A stretch of DNA of 64,000 bases from Pedobacter sp. MC2016-24 (GTDB lineage Bacteria > Bacteroidota > Bacteroidia > Sphingobacteriales > Sphingobacteriaceae): contig NZ_JADFBX010000006.1 in the NCBI RefSeq assembly GCF_015223055.1, forward strand, positions 248,001-312,000, read 5' to 3'. Positions 1 to 8,648 of this stretch are shown one piece after another. Position 1 is the stretch's first letter, and every line of letters begins with the position of its first letter. A program made the position numbers and the translations under genes. The notes below the pieces were generated by a model. The model worked only from the letters and a program-made list of their open reading frames with translations. It had not been told where the DNA came from and ran no database searches.

Positions 1-54
1 AGCTTATTTAGACTTATTATGAATTGTATAAGGGAAATATTATTATTTACTTTA

Positions 55-522
55 TTATCCACAATCAAAAGCAGTTTCACGCTTGATTTCCTTCAATACA
101 AAACTACTGTTCAAATTGGAAATGGTAGAAAAAGAGGAGAGGTGCTTCATTACAAAGTCATGGTAGTCATTTACATCCCGAACGGCTATTTTCAATTGAT
201 AATCGTTACTTCCTGCAATGCAAAGTACTTCTAGTACTTCTTTGTAACTGGTGATCGTTTCTTCAAACGCTTTTAATGTTTGTAAACTTTGCTGTTTCAG
301 CGTTACGGTACATAAAACCAGCAAATGTTTGCCTAGTTTTTCCCGGTTTACCAGGGCTACATATTTCTCAATGTAGCCTTCATGTTTTAAGCGCTTGATG
401 CGCTCATAAGTTGGTGAGACGCTTAATCCAATCAGTGCAGCAATATCTTTTGCAGCCATGGATGCATCGCTTTGTAAGAGATTTAAAATTTGCGAATCAA
501 ATGTGTCTAATTTGTCTGTCAT
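55..522 (-). CDS. Lrp/AsnC-family transcriptional regulator
   Basis: A 155-residue protein of the usual Lrp/AsnC length. Residues 1-60 form the winged helix-turn-helix: the sequence opens with LDTFDSQILNLLQ and continues with a recognition region around GLSVSPTYERIKRL. The remainder is the alpha/beta effector-binding (RAM) domain, including the G-N/S-D-Y-x-L strand seen here as AGSNDYQLKIAV. Such proteins are feast/famine regulators that form dimers and octamers and bind amino acids. It is divergent from the histidine decarboxylase gene, with about 150 bp between start codons, so local control of that gene is a reasonable inference. The ligand cannot be read from sequence. Confidence 0.93.
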   Translation of the reverse strand: MTDKLDTFDSQILNLLQSDASMAAKDIAALIGLSVSPTYERIKRLKHEGYIEKYVALVNREKLGKHLLVLCTVTLKQQSLQTLKAFEETITSYKEVLEVLCIAGSNDYQLKIAVRDVNDYHDFVMKHLSSFSTISNLNSSFVLKEIKRETAFDCG

Positions 523-643
523 CGAAATATCCTGTAAACTTGAGAATTACCGTCTTAATCCGTAAAATAAATTGCAAATATATATATTATGAGTAATAAT
601 TACTGCTTTCTATTAAATGGAACTTATAAATATTTGTTTGAGT

Positions 644-651
644 TAACTTTG
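644..651 (+). promoter_or_regulatory. Candidate -7 element (TAACTTTG) for histidine decarboxylase
   Basis: The octamer matches the Bacteroidota -7 consensus TAnnTTTG. It lies 18 bp before the ATG at 670, and no good TTTG is seen at the right distance upstream. Its position inside the longer open frame favours the start at 670. Confidence 0.35.
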
Positions 652-669
652 CCGTATAAATATTTGAAT

Positions 670-1827
670 ATGGATACCAAACTTAATTTTGCTGATGGAG
701 AAAGACTCCATACTTATATGAAAAAGGCGGAAGAACGCGCTAAGTATTTTATCGGCTATCCAATAGCACAGGATTTCGATTATTCGGAGCTTTATCCTCT
801 GCTTAAATTTCCATTGAACAATATTGGTGACCCGCTTGTAGAATCTACCTACGACTTAAACTCCCGGTCACTCGAACAAGAGGTGCTGCAGTTTTTTTCA
901 GCGCTATTCAATGCTCCTCAGAATAACTGGTGGGGATATGTAACCAATGGAGGTTCTGAAGGAAATCTGTACAGTTTATATGTTGCAAGGGAATTGTATC
1001 CCAACGGAATTGTATATTATTCAGAAGCTACCCATTATAGTGTTCAAAAGAACATTCAATTGTTAAACCTGCGTAGTATTGTGATCAGTACACAGGAAAA
1101 TGGAGAAATGGACTATGACGATTTACGTCAAATGGTTCAGATGCACAGGGACCAGCCTGTAATTATACTGGCCAACATTGGTACTACCATGACCGAAGCT
1201 AAAGATGACCTGCAGAAAATTCAGGCAATTTTGAAGCAAATGGCCATCAAAAATCATTACATCCATTGTGATGCCGCTTTGGCTGGGACCTATAGTGCTT
1301 TATTGGATTTAAAACCAGGTTTTGATTTTACTTATGGTGCAGATAGTATCGCCATCAGCGGTCATAAATTTATCGGTTCGCCAATCCCTTGTGGAATGGT
1401 ATTGGTTAAAAAGAATTATAAAGAACGGATCGGAAAAGCAATACCTTATATTGGCACGGTTGATACGACTATTACGGGTAGCAGAAACGGACATAGCCCT
1501 GTGTTTCTATGGTATGCAATTAAGAAACTGGGTAGGGAAGGATTAAGGCAGCGGGCTTTAGATTGCTTAAATATGGCGGCCTATGCTGTAAATCAATTGA
1601 ATGAAATTGGTGTTGAAGCATGGAGAAACCCTTCTGCATTAACCATTGTGTTTCCTGAACCCTCACTTGCGCTTCGTCAACGTTGGCAAATCGCTACCGA
1701 GGCTGGCCGTAGTCATATCATTTGTATGCCTGGTGTAACCAAGACACAAATTGATCAATTCGTTGATGAACTGGAGGCAGAGCTTATCGGAAATACTGAT
1801 TTAATTGCTCAGGAAGCGCTTGCTTAA
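670..1827 (+). CDS. hdc: PLP-dependent histidine decarboxylase
   Basis: A group II pyridoxal-phosphate decarboxylase, probably converting histidine to histamine and CO2 (EC 4.1.1.22). The 385-residue length is close to the Gram-negative histidine decarboxylases (about 378 residues). The PLP lysine is in SGHKFIGSPIPCG, at residue 233, nearly the position known for the Morganella enzyme (232). Upstream are the NGGSEGNL substrate/cofactor loop, the THYS histidine that stacks on the PLP ring (near residue 122) and the HCDAALAG aspartate (201). The frame is open back to 589, but the ATG at 670 matches the family start and follows a promoter-like element. A related serine or aromatic decarboxylase activity is less likely. 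An Lrp-type regulator is divergent from it. Confidence 0.87.
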   Translation: MDTKLNFADGERLHTYMKKAEERAKYFIGYPIAQDFDYSELYPLLKFPLNNIGDPLVESTYDLNSRSLEQEVLQFFSALFNAPQNNWWGYVTNGGSEGNLYSLYVARELYPNGIVYYSEATHYSVQKNIQLLNLRSIVISTQENGEMDYDDLRQMVQMHRDQPVIILANIGTTMTEAKDDLQKIQAILKQMAIKNHYIHCDAALAGTYSALLDLKPGFDFTYGADSIAISGHKFIGSPIPCGMVLVKKNYKERIGKAIPYIGTVDTTITGSRNGHSPVFLWYAIKKLGREGLRQRALDCLNMAAYAVNQLNEIGVEAWRNPSALTIVFPEPSLALRQRWQIATEAGRSHIICMPGVTKTQIDQFVDELEAELIGNTDLIAQEALA

Positions 1828-1833
1828 ACCTGG

Positions 1834-1873
1834 ATCAAATAGGCGGTAGTTTTACGACCACTGCCTATTTGAT
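1834..1873. terminator. Hairpin between convergent genes
   Basis: A perfect 11-bp inverted repeat (1834-1844 with 1863-1873) separates the histidine decarboxylase from the convergent dehydrogenase and overlaps the last codons of the latter. There is no strong T run on either side, so termination or 3' end protection is inferred only. Confidence 0.4.
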
Positions 1874-3238
1874 ATAAACGGTTTTTATATTTACAAATTC
1901 ACGAATACCATATAAGCCGAGCTCTCTACCATATCCACTTTGATTAATGCCACCAAAAGGCAATCTTGAATCCGATTTTACCAACGTGTTTACAAAACAG
2001 GACCCGGCATCTAAGCGAGTTTTTGCAATCAATTCGCCCTGTTTTACATTTTTTGTAAATACTGCCGCGCCGAGGCCGAATGAAGTGTCATTGGCAATTC
2101 GAATCGCATCTTCAGTATCCTGAGCGGTGATCATCAAAGCCACTGGCCCAAAAAGTTCTTCTTCATAGGCTGGCATTCCTTTTTTAATACCAGTCAATAT
2201 CGTTGGGGTGTAAAAAGCGTGTTTTAGATCTGGATCAGGAATTTCGCCACCCAATAGGCAATGTGCACCAGCTTCAATATTTGCAATCACCTGTGCATGT
2301 AATTCATCACGCAGATCTATTCTTGACATCGGGCCGAGATCAGTCCTGGCATCCAAAGGATCACCGGTTATTTTGGCCTCCATTTTTTGTTTAAAAAGTG
2401 CTAAAAAAGGCTTCTCTATGGTTTTAACCATGATAAAACGTTTGGCTGCAATGCAACTCTGACCATTGTTGATCAAGCGGCTTTGTACACAGATTTCTGC
2501 GGCCTGTTCCAGATCCGCATCCTCTAATATCAGATAGGGATCACTTCCGCCCAATTCAAGTACGGTCTTTTTTAACAGAGATGCGGCTTGCCGGGCAACC
2601 TCCACCCCGGCATGGGTACTTCCGGTGAGCGTTACGGCTTTAACTTTAGGATGTGCAATAACTTGTTTAACTGCAGTGCTACTGATGATGAGCGATTGAA
2701 ATACATGTTTTGGGAAACCTGCATGGCGGATAATTTCCTCTATCGCAATGGCACATCCGCTAACATTGGATGCATGTTTCAAGAGTCCGCAATTACCCGC
2801 CATTAATGCCGGAGCCAGAAAACGAAACAATTGCCAGAAGGGGAAGTTCCACGGCATGATGGCCAATACAACGCCCAGCGGCTGAAAACTGACATAACTT
2901 TTACTGGCCTCGGTCTTAACCAACTCATCTTCCAAAAAGCTTTTGGCATTTTCTGCATAATAAATACACACAGCAGCGCATTTTTCCAGCTCAGCAATCC
3001 CTTCCTTAAGAGGTTTTCCCATTTCAAAAGCCATCAGTTTAGCTAGTTCTTGCTTTCGCTGATCCAGGATGGATGCGGTTTTTTTTAGTAATCGAGCCCG
3101 TTCTTCAAAATCGCTATTGCGCCACTTTAACCAGGCCGCATGGGTATCGTCGATTTTTACAGCAATGTGTTTTTCAGAATCTTCTTTATATTTTTTAACC
3201 AATTTTCCATTGGTAGGGTTCACAGATTGAATGCTCAT
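1865..3238 (-). CDS. NAD(P)-dependent succinate-semialdehyde dehydrogenase (ALDH family)
   Basis: A 457-residue aldehyde dehydrogenase of the GabD/Sad type, oxidising succinate semialdehyde or a similar aldehyde to the acid. Visible motifs are MPWNFPFWQ (oxyanion asparagine region), LTGSTHAGVEVA (cofactor binding), VLELGGSDPYL with the general-base glutamate and NNGQSCIAAKRF with the catalytic cysteine. The C-terminal PFGGINQSGYGRELG is typical of succinate-semialdehyde dehydrogenases. The protein is complete. It is a single transcription unit, convergent with the histidine decarboxylase and divergent from mqo. No GABA transaminase is next to it, so the physiological aldehyde is not fixed by context. 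Confidence 0.87.
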   Translation of the reverse strand: MSIQSVNPTNGKLVKKYKEDSEKHIAVKIDDTHAAWLKWRNSDFEERARLLKKTASILDQRKQELAKLMAFEMGKPLKEGIAELEKCAAVCIYYAENAKSFLEDELVKTEASKSYVSFQPLGVVLAIMPWNFPFWQLFRFLAPALMAGNCGLLKHASNVSGCAIAIEEIIRHAGFPKHVFQSLIISSTAVKQVIAHPKVKAVTLTGSTHAGVEVARQAASLLKKTVLELGGSDPYLILEDADLEQAAEICVQSRLINNGQSCIAAKRFIMVKTIEKPFLALFKQKMEAKITGDPLDARTDLGPMSRIDLRDELHAQVIANIEAGAHCLLGGEIPDPDLKHAFYTPTILTGIKKGMPAYEEELFGPVALMITAQDTEDAIRIANDTSFGLGAAVFTKNVKQGELIAKTRLDAGSCFVNTLVKSDSRLPFGGINQSGYGRELGLYGIREFVNIKTVYIK

Positions 3239-3402
3239 ATTTGGATAGATGATGACTAAGATTAACGCCTTCGTGGCTAAAAAATTACTTTTTGAAAGAA
3301 GTTTTATTAAAAGAACAGAATTTTGGAATGGTTAACGCCACATCCGTGTAAAAAAAATAGAATTATATTTTGAAAATAGATTTAAAATATAATTATGTAT
3401 CG

Positions 3403-3410
3403 TATTTTTG
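3403..3410 (+). promoter_or_regulatory. Candidate -7 element (TATTTTTG) for mqo
   Basis: This octamer matches TAnnTTTG and lies 16 bp before the ATG at 3427. The -33 half is poor. A transcript starting just downstream would exclude the longer reading from 3370 and supports the start at 3427. Confidence 0.4.
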
Positions 3411-3426
3411 CAAAAAAATTCAAAAA

Positions 3427-4923
3427 ATGACTCGTAAAAATAGTAATTCGGACAAAGAAGTTGATGTTGTACTGATTGGAGCAGGCATTATGAGTGCTAC
3501 TTTAGGGATGATGCTTAAGGAGCTGCAGCCAGATATCACTATTGAAATTTTTGAACGACTGGATGTTGCTGCTGCTGAGAGTTCTGATGCGTGGAACAAT
3601 GCCGGAACAGGACATTCTGCATTTTGTGAGCTGAACTATACACCTGAAAAGCCAGATGGATCTGTAGACACTAAGAAAGCAATCAGCATTGCTGAGTCTT
3701 TTGAAGTATCCAAACAATTTTGGTCTTTCCTGGTTAAAAATAAATTGGTAGGATCTCCTGAAAACTTCATTAAGAGCATTCCACACATGAGTTTTGTATG
3801 GGGACAGGATAATGTCGACTTTCTCATGAAACGTTATACCAAACTTCAGGAAAGCGATTTGTTTAAAGGCATGGTCTATTCTGAAAATGCAGCGCAACTG
3901 AATGAATGGATGCCTTTGGTCATGAATGGTCGTGGTCCGGATGAGAAAGTTGCGGCAACAAGAATGGAGATGGGCACTGATGTGAACTTTGGCGCATTGA
4001 CCAGAATGATGTTTAACGATCTTCAAAAAAGAGAAGGAGTAAAGCTTCATTTCCACCATGATGTTAAAAAACTGAAACAAAAGGATCAAAAATGGGAAGT
4101 AAAGGTTAAAAATGAAACGAATAGCCAAAAGCGTGTCATTAAATCGAAATTTGTGTTTATTGGTGCCGGGGGCGGTTCTTTGCCATTGCTTGAAAAGGCA
4201 AACATACCAGAGGGCAATGGTTTTGGAGGTTTCCCGGTGAGCGGGCAATGGCTAAAATGTATCAATCCTGAAATTATTGAACAACACCATGCTAAAGTTT
4301 ATGGAAAAGCATCAGTAGGTGCACCACCTATGTCTGTTCCTCACCTGGATACCCGGATGATTGATGGTAAAAAAGCCCTTCTTTTTGGTCCTTATGCCGG
4401 TTTTTCAACCCGTTTCTTAAAACATGGATCTTTGCTCGACTTACCCTTATCCATTAAGATTAACAACATCCGTCCGATGATTTCTGCAGGCCTGGACAAT
4501 TTACCGCTGACTAAATACCTGATTGATCAGGTTCGTCAGTCGCCTGAAGATCGCATGGAAGCTTTAAAGGAATATTTACCAACGGCTAAAATGGAAGATT
4601 GGGAATTGGAAACAGCTGGTCAGCGGGTACAGGTAATTAAAAAGGATGAAGAGCACGGTGGTATCCTTGAGTTTGGTACCGAAGTGGTAACTGCTTCAGA
4701 TGGTTCTATTGCTGCGCTATTGGGCGCTTCTCCGGGAGCATCTACTGCCGTTTCTATCATGATTACTTTAATGGAGCGCTGTTTTGTAGAACAAATCAAA
4801 ACTCCGGAATGGCAACAAAAATTAAAGCAAATGATTCCTTCCTATGGTGAAGTTCTGAATGGGAATCCTCAGTTAACCGAGAATATCCGCACACAAACTT
4901 CGCATGCTTTAAAATTGAATTAA
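3427..4923 (+). CDS. mqo: Malate:quinone oxidoreductase
   Basis: A 498-residue FAD enzyme that oxidises L-malate to oxaloacetate at the inner face of the membrane and passes electrons to quinone (EC 1.1.5.4). The N-terminal dinucleotide fold reads DVVLIGAGIMSATLGMML, followed by the family signature around SSDAWNNAGTGHSAFCELNYT. GASPGASTAVSIM near the C-terminus closes the FAD site. The length agrees with the Mqo family (about 490-500). The open frame extends back to 3370 but the ATG at 3427 fits homologues and the promoter. A strong terminator follows, so it is a single-gene unit. Confidence 0.96.
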   Translation: MTRKNSNSDKEVDVVLIGAGIMSATLGMMLKELQPDITIEIFERLDVAAAESSDAWNNAGTGHSAFCELNYTPEKPDGSVDTKKAISIAESFEVSKQFWSFLVKNKLVGSPENFIKSIPHMSFVWGQDNVDFLMKRYTKLQESDLFKGMVYSENAAQLNEWMPLVMNGRGPDEKVAATRMEMGTDVNFGALTRMMFNDLQKREGVKLHFHHDVKKLKQKDQKWEVKVKNETNSQKRVIKSKFVFIGAGGGSLPLLEKANIPEGNGFGGFPVSGQWLKCINPEIIEQHHAKVYGKASVGAPPMSVPHLDTRMIDGKKALLFGPYAGFSTRFLKHGSLLDLPLSIKINNIRPMISAGLDNLPLTKYLIDQVRQSPEDRMEALKEYLPTAKMEDWELETAGQRVQVIKKDEEHGGILEFGTEVVTASDGSIAALLGASPGASTAVSIMITLMERCFVEQIKTPEWQQKLKQMIPSYGEVLNGNPQLTENIRTQTSHALKLN

Positions 4924-4943
4924 TTTTCAACCCGATTATACAA

Positions 4944-4976
4944 AGCCGTATCATTAATTCTGATGCGGCTTTTTTT
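4944..4976 (+). terminator. Intrinsic terminator after mqo
   Basis: A 10-bp stem (4944-4953 with 4961-4970, one G-T pair) and a 7-nt loop are followed by six T residues, about 20 bp after the mqo stop codon. Confidence 0.85.
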
Positions 4977-5004
4977 ATGCCTTTCTTCTCGTATCTTTAA
5001 ACAA

Positions 5005-5076
5005 ATGAGGTAATCCCTGGTTTGTATTGGTATAATAATTGAATGTATTGTTCCAGTCCATATGGATTAACCTCAT
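5005..5076. repeat. Long-spaced inverted repeat in the asmA-like leader
   Basis: Arms at 5005-5016 (ATGAGGTAATCC) and 5064-5076 (GGATTAACCTCAT) pair over 12 positions with one bulged base. A CTGG/CCAG pair lies further in. The element sits 22 bp before the start of the AsmA-type gene. It may be a leader RNA stem or a protein site; no function is known to me. Confidence 0.35.
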
Positions 5077-5098
5077 ACTAACCTTTAATTGATTTAAG

Positions 5099-7534
5099 AT
5101 GCCCCGCTGGTCTAAAATTACGCTGAAAATATTCGCCGGATTAGTTGCACTAATACTTGTGATATACGTTGCCATTGCTGTATATGTAAATGCGAATAAA
5201 AAGAGCTTACTGGATAAGCTCAATGTGCAACTGAATAAGAATTTAAACGGATCAATGGTGATTGGCGGTATGGATCCCACTTTTTTAAAAGGGTTTCCGG
5301 GTGTGTCTTTAGAACTGAAAAATATTGTGATCAAGGACAGTCTCTGGGCTACACATCATCATACTTTACTCGAGGCGAGTAGTTTCGATGTTGCAGTGAA
5401 TGTTTTTGCATTACTAAAGGGAACAGTTGAGATTCAGAAATTGGGGATTAACAATGCCACTATTTACTTGTATACCGACAGCAACGGCTATAGTAATACT
5501 GCAGTTTTTAAGAAGAAAGAAAAAAAAGCACCCACACCAAAAGGAGAAAATTCCTCTTTTCCTGAAATAAAGAAACTCACCTTAAATAATGTAAATTTTG
5601 TGGTTGACAATCAAAAAGGTCACAAATTATTCCACTTCGTGGTCGATGAGTTGAAAGGAAAAATTGATTATCCGATACTGGGGGGATGGGATGCTGAATT
5701 GAAATTGAAAACCCTGGCTAAAAGTCTCGCTTTCAATACACGGCGCGGTAGTTTTATTAAGGATAAGCTGTTAGAGGGTCCATTTAAACTAAGCTATAAT
5801 GATGAGACCGGTATTATACACGTAAATCCCAATAAATTAAATATCGGTGATGACCTCTTTATTATTGGTGCAACATTCGATACATCGAAAGAAAACACAG
5901 ATTTTAAAATCAATATCGAAGCACCGGGTATTTTATGGAAAAATGCAGCAGCCTTGCTTGCACCAAACATTACCCAGAAGTTGAATATGTTTGATCTGAA
6001 TAAACCAATTCATGTAAATTGCACTTTAGCCGGCGACATGGGGCCAGGTGGCGATCCGGCTATAGACGTCAAGGCTATTGTCAAAAACAATGTATTGACT
6101 ACACCCGGCGGCGTAGTGGATCAATGTAATTTTACTGGCTTTTTTACCAATAACTATGTAAATGGCAAAGGTTTTACGGATGCGAACTCAGCCATCAAAT
6201 TATATGGTTTTAAAGGTGCTTATAAACAAATTCCTTTTTCAATCGATACAGCCTTTATCAATGATCTGGACAATCCTGTAGCTACAGGTGTTTTCAAGTC
6301 CCAGTTTGACGTAGCTAAATTGAACAATGTGGCAGGCACAGAGACTCTGAAATTCAGTAAGGGCACTGCCGATGTGAAGCTCGCTTACAGGGCCGATATT
6401 GTAAATTTCCAGTTGAATAAACCATTGTTATCGGGCGTGGTCGATATCAAAAATGCCGATGTAAATTACGTACCCAGGAAGTTGAACTTTACCAATACAG
6501 CCATTTCACTCAATTTCAGCAATAATGATTTATTCATTAAAAACATCAGGTTACAAAGTGGCAAAAGCGTGGTTTTTATGGACGGAAGCATCAAGAATTT
6601 TTTAAACCTGTATTATACCGCACCTGAAAAAATCCTGCTGAACTGGAAAATCAGAAGTCCGGAAATTCATTTGGGAGAGTTTCTTGGTTTTTTAGGAAGC
6701 AGGACAGCAGCAAAAAGAACAACAAAAAAGGCCAAAACCAGTTTCTCTGAGGATTTAAACTCGGTATTCGAAAAGAGTAATGTCGACATGCATATGCACC
6801 TTGATAAGGTATATTACGAACGCTTTGTCGCCACAGATGCCAATGCCGATCTCTTACTTTCCGAGTCTGGGATAGCCATTAAAAACGTAACCGTTAAACA
6901 CGGTGGCGGTAGGCTCAACCTCAATGGGAACATTACACAAAAAGGCAGCTCTAATCAATTTTCTATCAATACAACAATTGCCAATGTTGACGTAAAGAAT
7001 TTCTTTTATTCGTTTAAGAATTTTGGCCTCACCAGCCTGACTTCACAGAACCTTCGCGGTTATCTTTTTTCTAAAATTAACCTGCGTGGTACGGTTACAG
7101 ATCAAGGTAAACTGGTTACCAATTCCATGAATGGTAACCTGACCTTTGATTTAAAAAAAGGTGCTTTAGTTAATTTTGACCCGATCATCAGCGTAGGTAA
7201 ATTTGCTTTTCCTTTCCGGGACCTCAACAACATTACTTTTAGCAATCTGAATGGGAAACTTGATATACGTGGACAGAAAATTACCATCAATCCGATGCAA
7301 ATCAATACCAGTTTATTGAATATGGATGTTGCAGGTGTTTATTCTATGACCACAGGAACAAATATTGCCGTAGATGTTCCCTTAAGAAACCCTAAAAAAG
7401 ATGCCGATATTACCGATAAAGAAGAGATTAAAGCACGTCGGATGAAGGGTATTGTATTGCACCTGCTGGCAACAGATGGCGATGATGGCAAAATAAAAAT
7501 CAAGCTCAATAAGAACCGGGATAAAAGTAAGTAA
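5099..7534 (+). CDS. AsmA-family inner-membrane-anchored periplasmic protein
   Basis: An 811-residue protein with one N-terminal membrane helix (about residues 10-28, LKIFAGLVALILVIYVAIAVYV) and a long beta-rich periplasmic part. The AsmA N-terminal domain covers roughly the first third and an AsmA-like C-terminal region lies near residues 600-760, where FDLKKGALVNFDPI and the LNGKLDIRGQ strand resemble family patterns. AsmA-like proteins (AsmA, TamB, YhdP) belong to the repeating-beta-groove group thought to carry phospholipid between the membranes. That is family knowledge; the exact role of this member is unknown. It is preceded by a terminator and an unusual inverted repeat, and stands alone. 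Confidence 0.85.
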   Translation: MPRWSKITLKIFAGLVALILVIYVAIAVYVNANKKSLLDKLNVQLNKNLNGSMVIGGMDPTFLKGFPGVSLELKNIVIKDSLWATHHHTLLEASSFDVAVNVFALLKGTVEIQKLGINNATIYLYTDSNGYSNTAVFKKKEKKAPTPKGENSSFPEIKKLTLNNVNFVVDNQKGHKLFHFVVDELKGKIDYPILGGWDAELKLKTLAKSLAFNTRRGSFIKDKLLEGPFKLSYNDETGIIHVNPNKLNIGDDLFIIGATFDTSKENTDFKINIEAPGILWKNAAALLAPNITQKLNMFDLNKPIHVNCTLAGDMGPGGDPAIDVKAIVKNNVLTTPGGVVDQCNFTGFFTNNYVNGKGFTDANSAIKLYGFKGAYKQIPFSIDTAFINDLDNPVATGVFKSQFDVAKLNNVAGTETLKFSKGTADVKLAYRADIVNFQLNKPLLSGVVDIKNADVNYVPRKLNFTNTAISLNFSNNDLFIKNIRLQSGKSVVFMDGSIKNFLNLYYTAPEKILLNWKIRSPEIHLGEFLGFLGSRTAAKRTTKKAKTSFSEDLNSVFEKSNVDMHMHLDKVYYERFVATDANADLLLSESGIAIKNVTVKHGGGRLNLNGNITQKGSSNQFSINTTIANVDVKNFFYSFKNFGLTSLTSQNLRGYLFSKINLRGTVTDQGKLVTNSMNGNLTFDLKKGALVNFDPIISVGKFAFPFRDLNNITFSNLNGKLDIRGQKITINPMQINTSLLNMDVAGVYSMTTGTNIAVDVPLRNPKKDADITDKEEIKARRMKGIVLHLLATDGDDGKIKIKLNKNRDKSK

Positions 7535-7581
7535 TCGCTTAGTTTAGTAGTTCTATAGATTTTTTCTTTATTTTAGGGCTT

Positions 7582-7589
7582 TATATTTG
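7582..7589 (+). promoter_or_regulatory. Candidate -7 element (TATATTTG) for proBA
   Basis: A perfect TAnnTTTG octamer lies 22 bp before the proB ATG. The -33 region is only T-rich, without a clear TTTG. Confidence 0.4.
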
Positions 7590-7611
7590 TTATTATAACC
7601 TGAACTAAACC

Positions 7612-8646
7612 ATGAACAAGCCGATACTTGTTTTAAAACTAGGAACCGCATCCATTACCACTACCAAAGGAGAGCTCGATGAGCTGGTCATCGCAGACAT
7701 CACCAGACAAGTTGCTGCCATTTCTGATAAATATCGTTTAATACTGGTTTCTTCCGGCGCCGTAGCCGCAGGAAAGCAGTTTATTAAAAACTATAAAGGC
7801 AAAATTTCTGAAAGAAAGGCAGCTGCATCCATTGGAAATCCTTTGTTGATCAATACCTATTCAAAACATTTTAAACCTTATCAAATCTCTATTGCACAGA
7901 GCTTGTGTGAAAGACAGCACTTCTCTAACCGTAAGCAGTTTTTACAGTTGAAAGAGACTTACGAGGAACTTTGGAAAAATGGGGTAATCCCAATTGCCAA
8001 TGAGAACGATGTGGTGAGTAGTCTGGAACTTAAATTTTCTGATAACGATGAACTGGCCACGCTTCTTGGTGTTGGTTTCGGTGCTTCCTTAATACTTTTA
8101 GGTACTTCTGTTCCCGGGGTGCTTGATAAAGAGGGACTTGTAGTTCCTAAAATCGAAACCATGAACAACGAAGTGTTTTCTCTGGCGAGTAAAAATACTT
8201 CTGCTCTGGGTTTAGGAGGGATGATCTCAAAACTGACTTTTGCCAACCTGGCCGCTGCCATGGGAATTAAGGTTGTGATTTTTGGTGCCAGAACTCCGGA
8301 AGGAATCTTACAGGCGATCGACGAAAAAACGGGAACGGTTTGTATGCCTAAGAATTGTTCTATTCCGGCAAGAAATAAATGGTTGGCCAGTGGTAGCCTC
8401 GTAACCGGTCGACTTATGGTGGATGAAGGTGCCTGTGAAGCCATCCGTAAACGCAAAAGCTTGCTTGCCGTTGGTGTACTTCAGGTAATCACAAAATTTG
8501 CCGATGGCGAGATCTTTGAGATTGTAGATGATCAGCAACATATTGTAGCCGTCGCCAGGGCTAAAGCATCTGCACAAGACATTACTAAAAATTTAAAACA
8601 GCATAACCTGGAGATAGCCAATGCCAGCGATATCGTAATACTGTAA
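7612..8646 (+). CDS. proB: Glutamate 5-kinase
   Basis: Phosphorylates L-glutamate to gamma-glutamyl phosphate, the first step of proline synthesis (EC 2.7.2.11), in the cytoplasm. The amino-acid kinase fold covers about residues 1-250: VLKLGTASITT opens it, LVSSGAVAAGKQ is the glycine loop, and NENDVVSS with the FSDNDELATLLG block is the glutamate site. The C-terminal 80 residues resemble a short PUA domain. At 344 residues it is slightly shorter than the E. coli enzyme. The stop codon is 2 nt before the proA ATG, so the two genes form an operon and are probably translationally coupled. Confidence 0.94.
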   Translation: MNKPILVLKLGTASITTTKGELDELVIADITRQVAAISDKYRLILVSSGAVAAGKQFIKNYKGKISERKAAASIGNPLLINTYSKHFKPYQISIAQSLCERQHFSNRKQFLQLKETYEELWKNGVIPIANENDVVSSLELKFSDNDELATLLGVGFGASLILLGTSVPGVLDKEGLVVPKIETMNNEVFSLASKNTSALGLGGMISKLTFANLAAAMGIKVVIFGARTPEGILQAIDEKTGTVCMPKNCSIPARNKWLASGSLVTGRLMVDEGACEAIRKRKSLLAVGVLQVITKFADGEIFEIVDDQQHIVAVARAKASAQDITKNLKQHNLEIANASDIVIL

Positions 8647-8648
8647 TC

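Noticed and set aside
589..669. N-terminal extension of histidine decarboxylase from ATG 589
   Set aside because: The 27 added residues do not match the family start and they contain the likely promoter element at 644-651.
3502..4248. Long minus-strand frame (248 codons) opposite mqo
   Set aside because: It lies wholly inside a well-supported gene on the other strand and shows no recognisable domain; it is a shadow frame.
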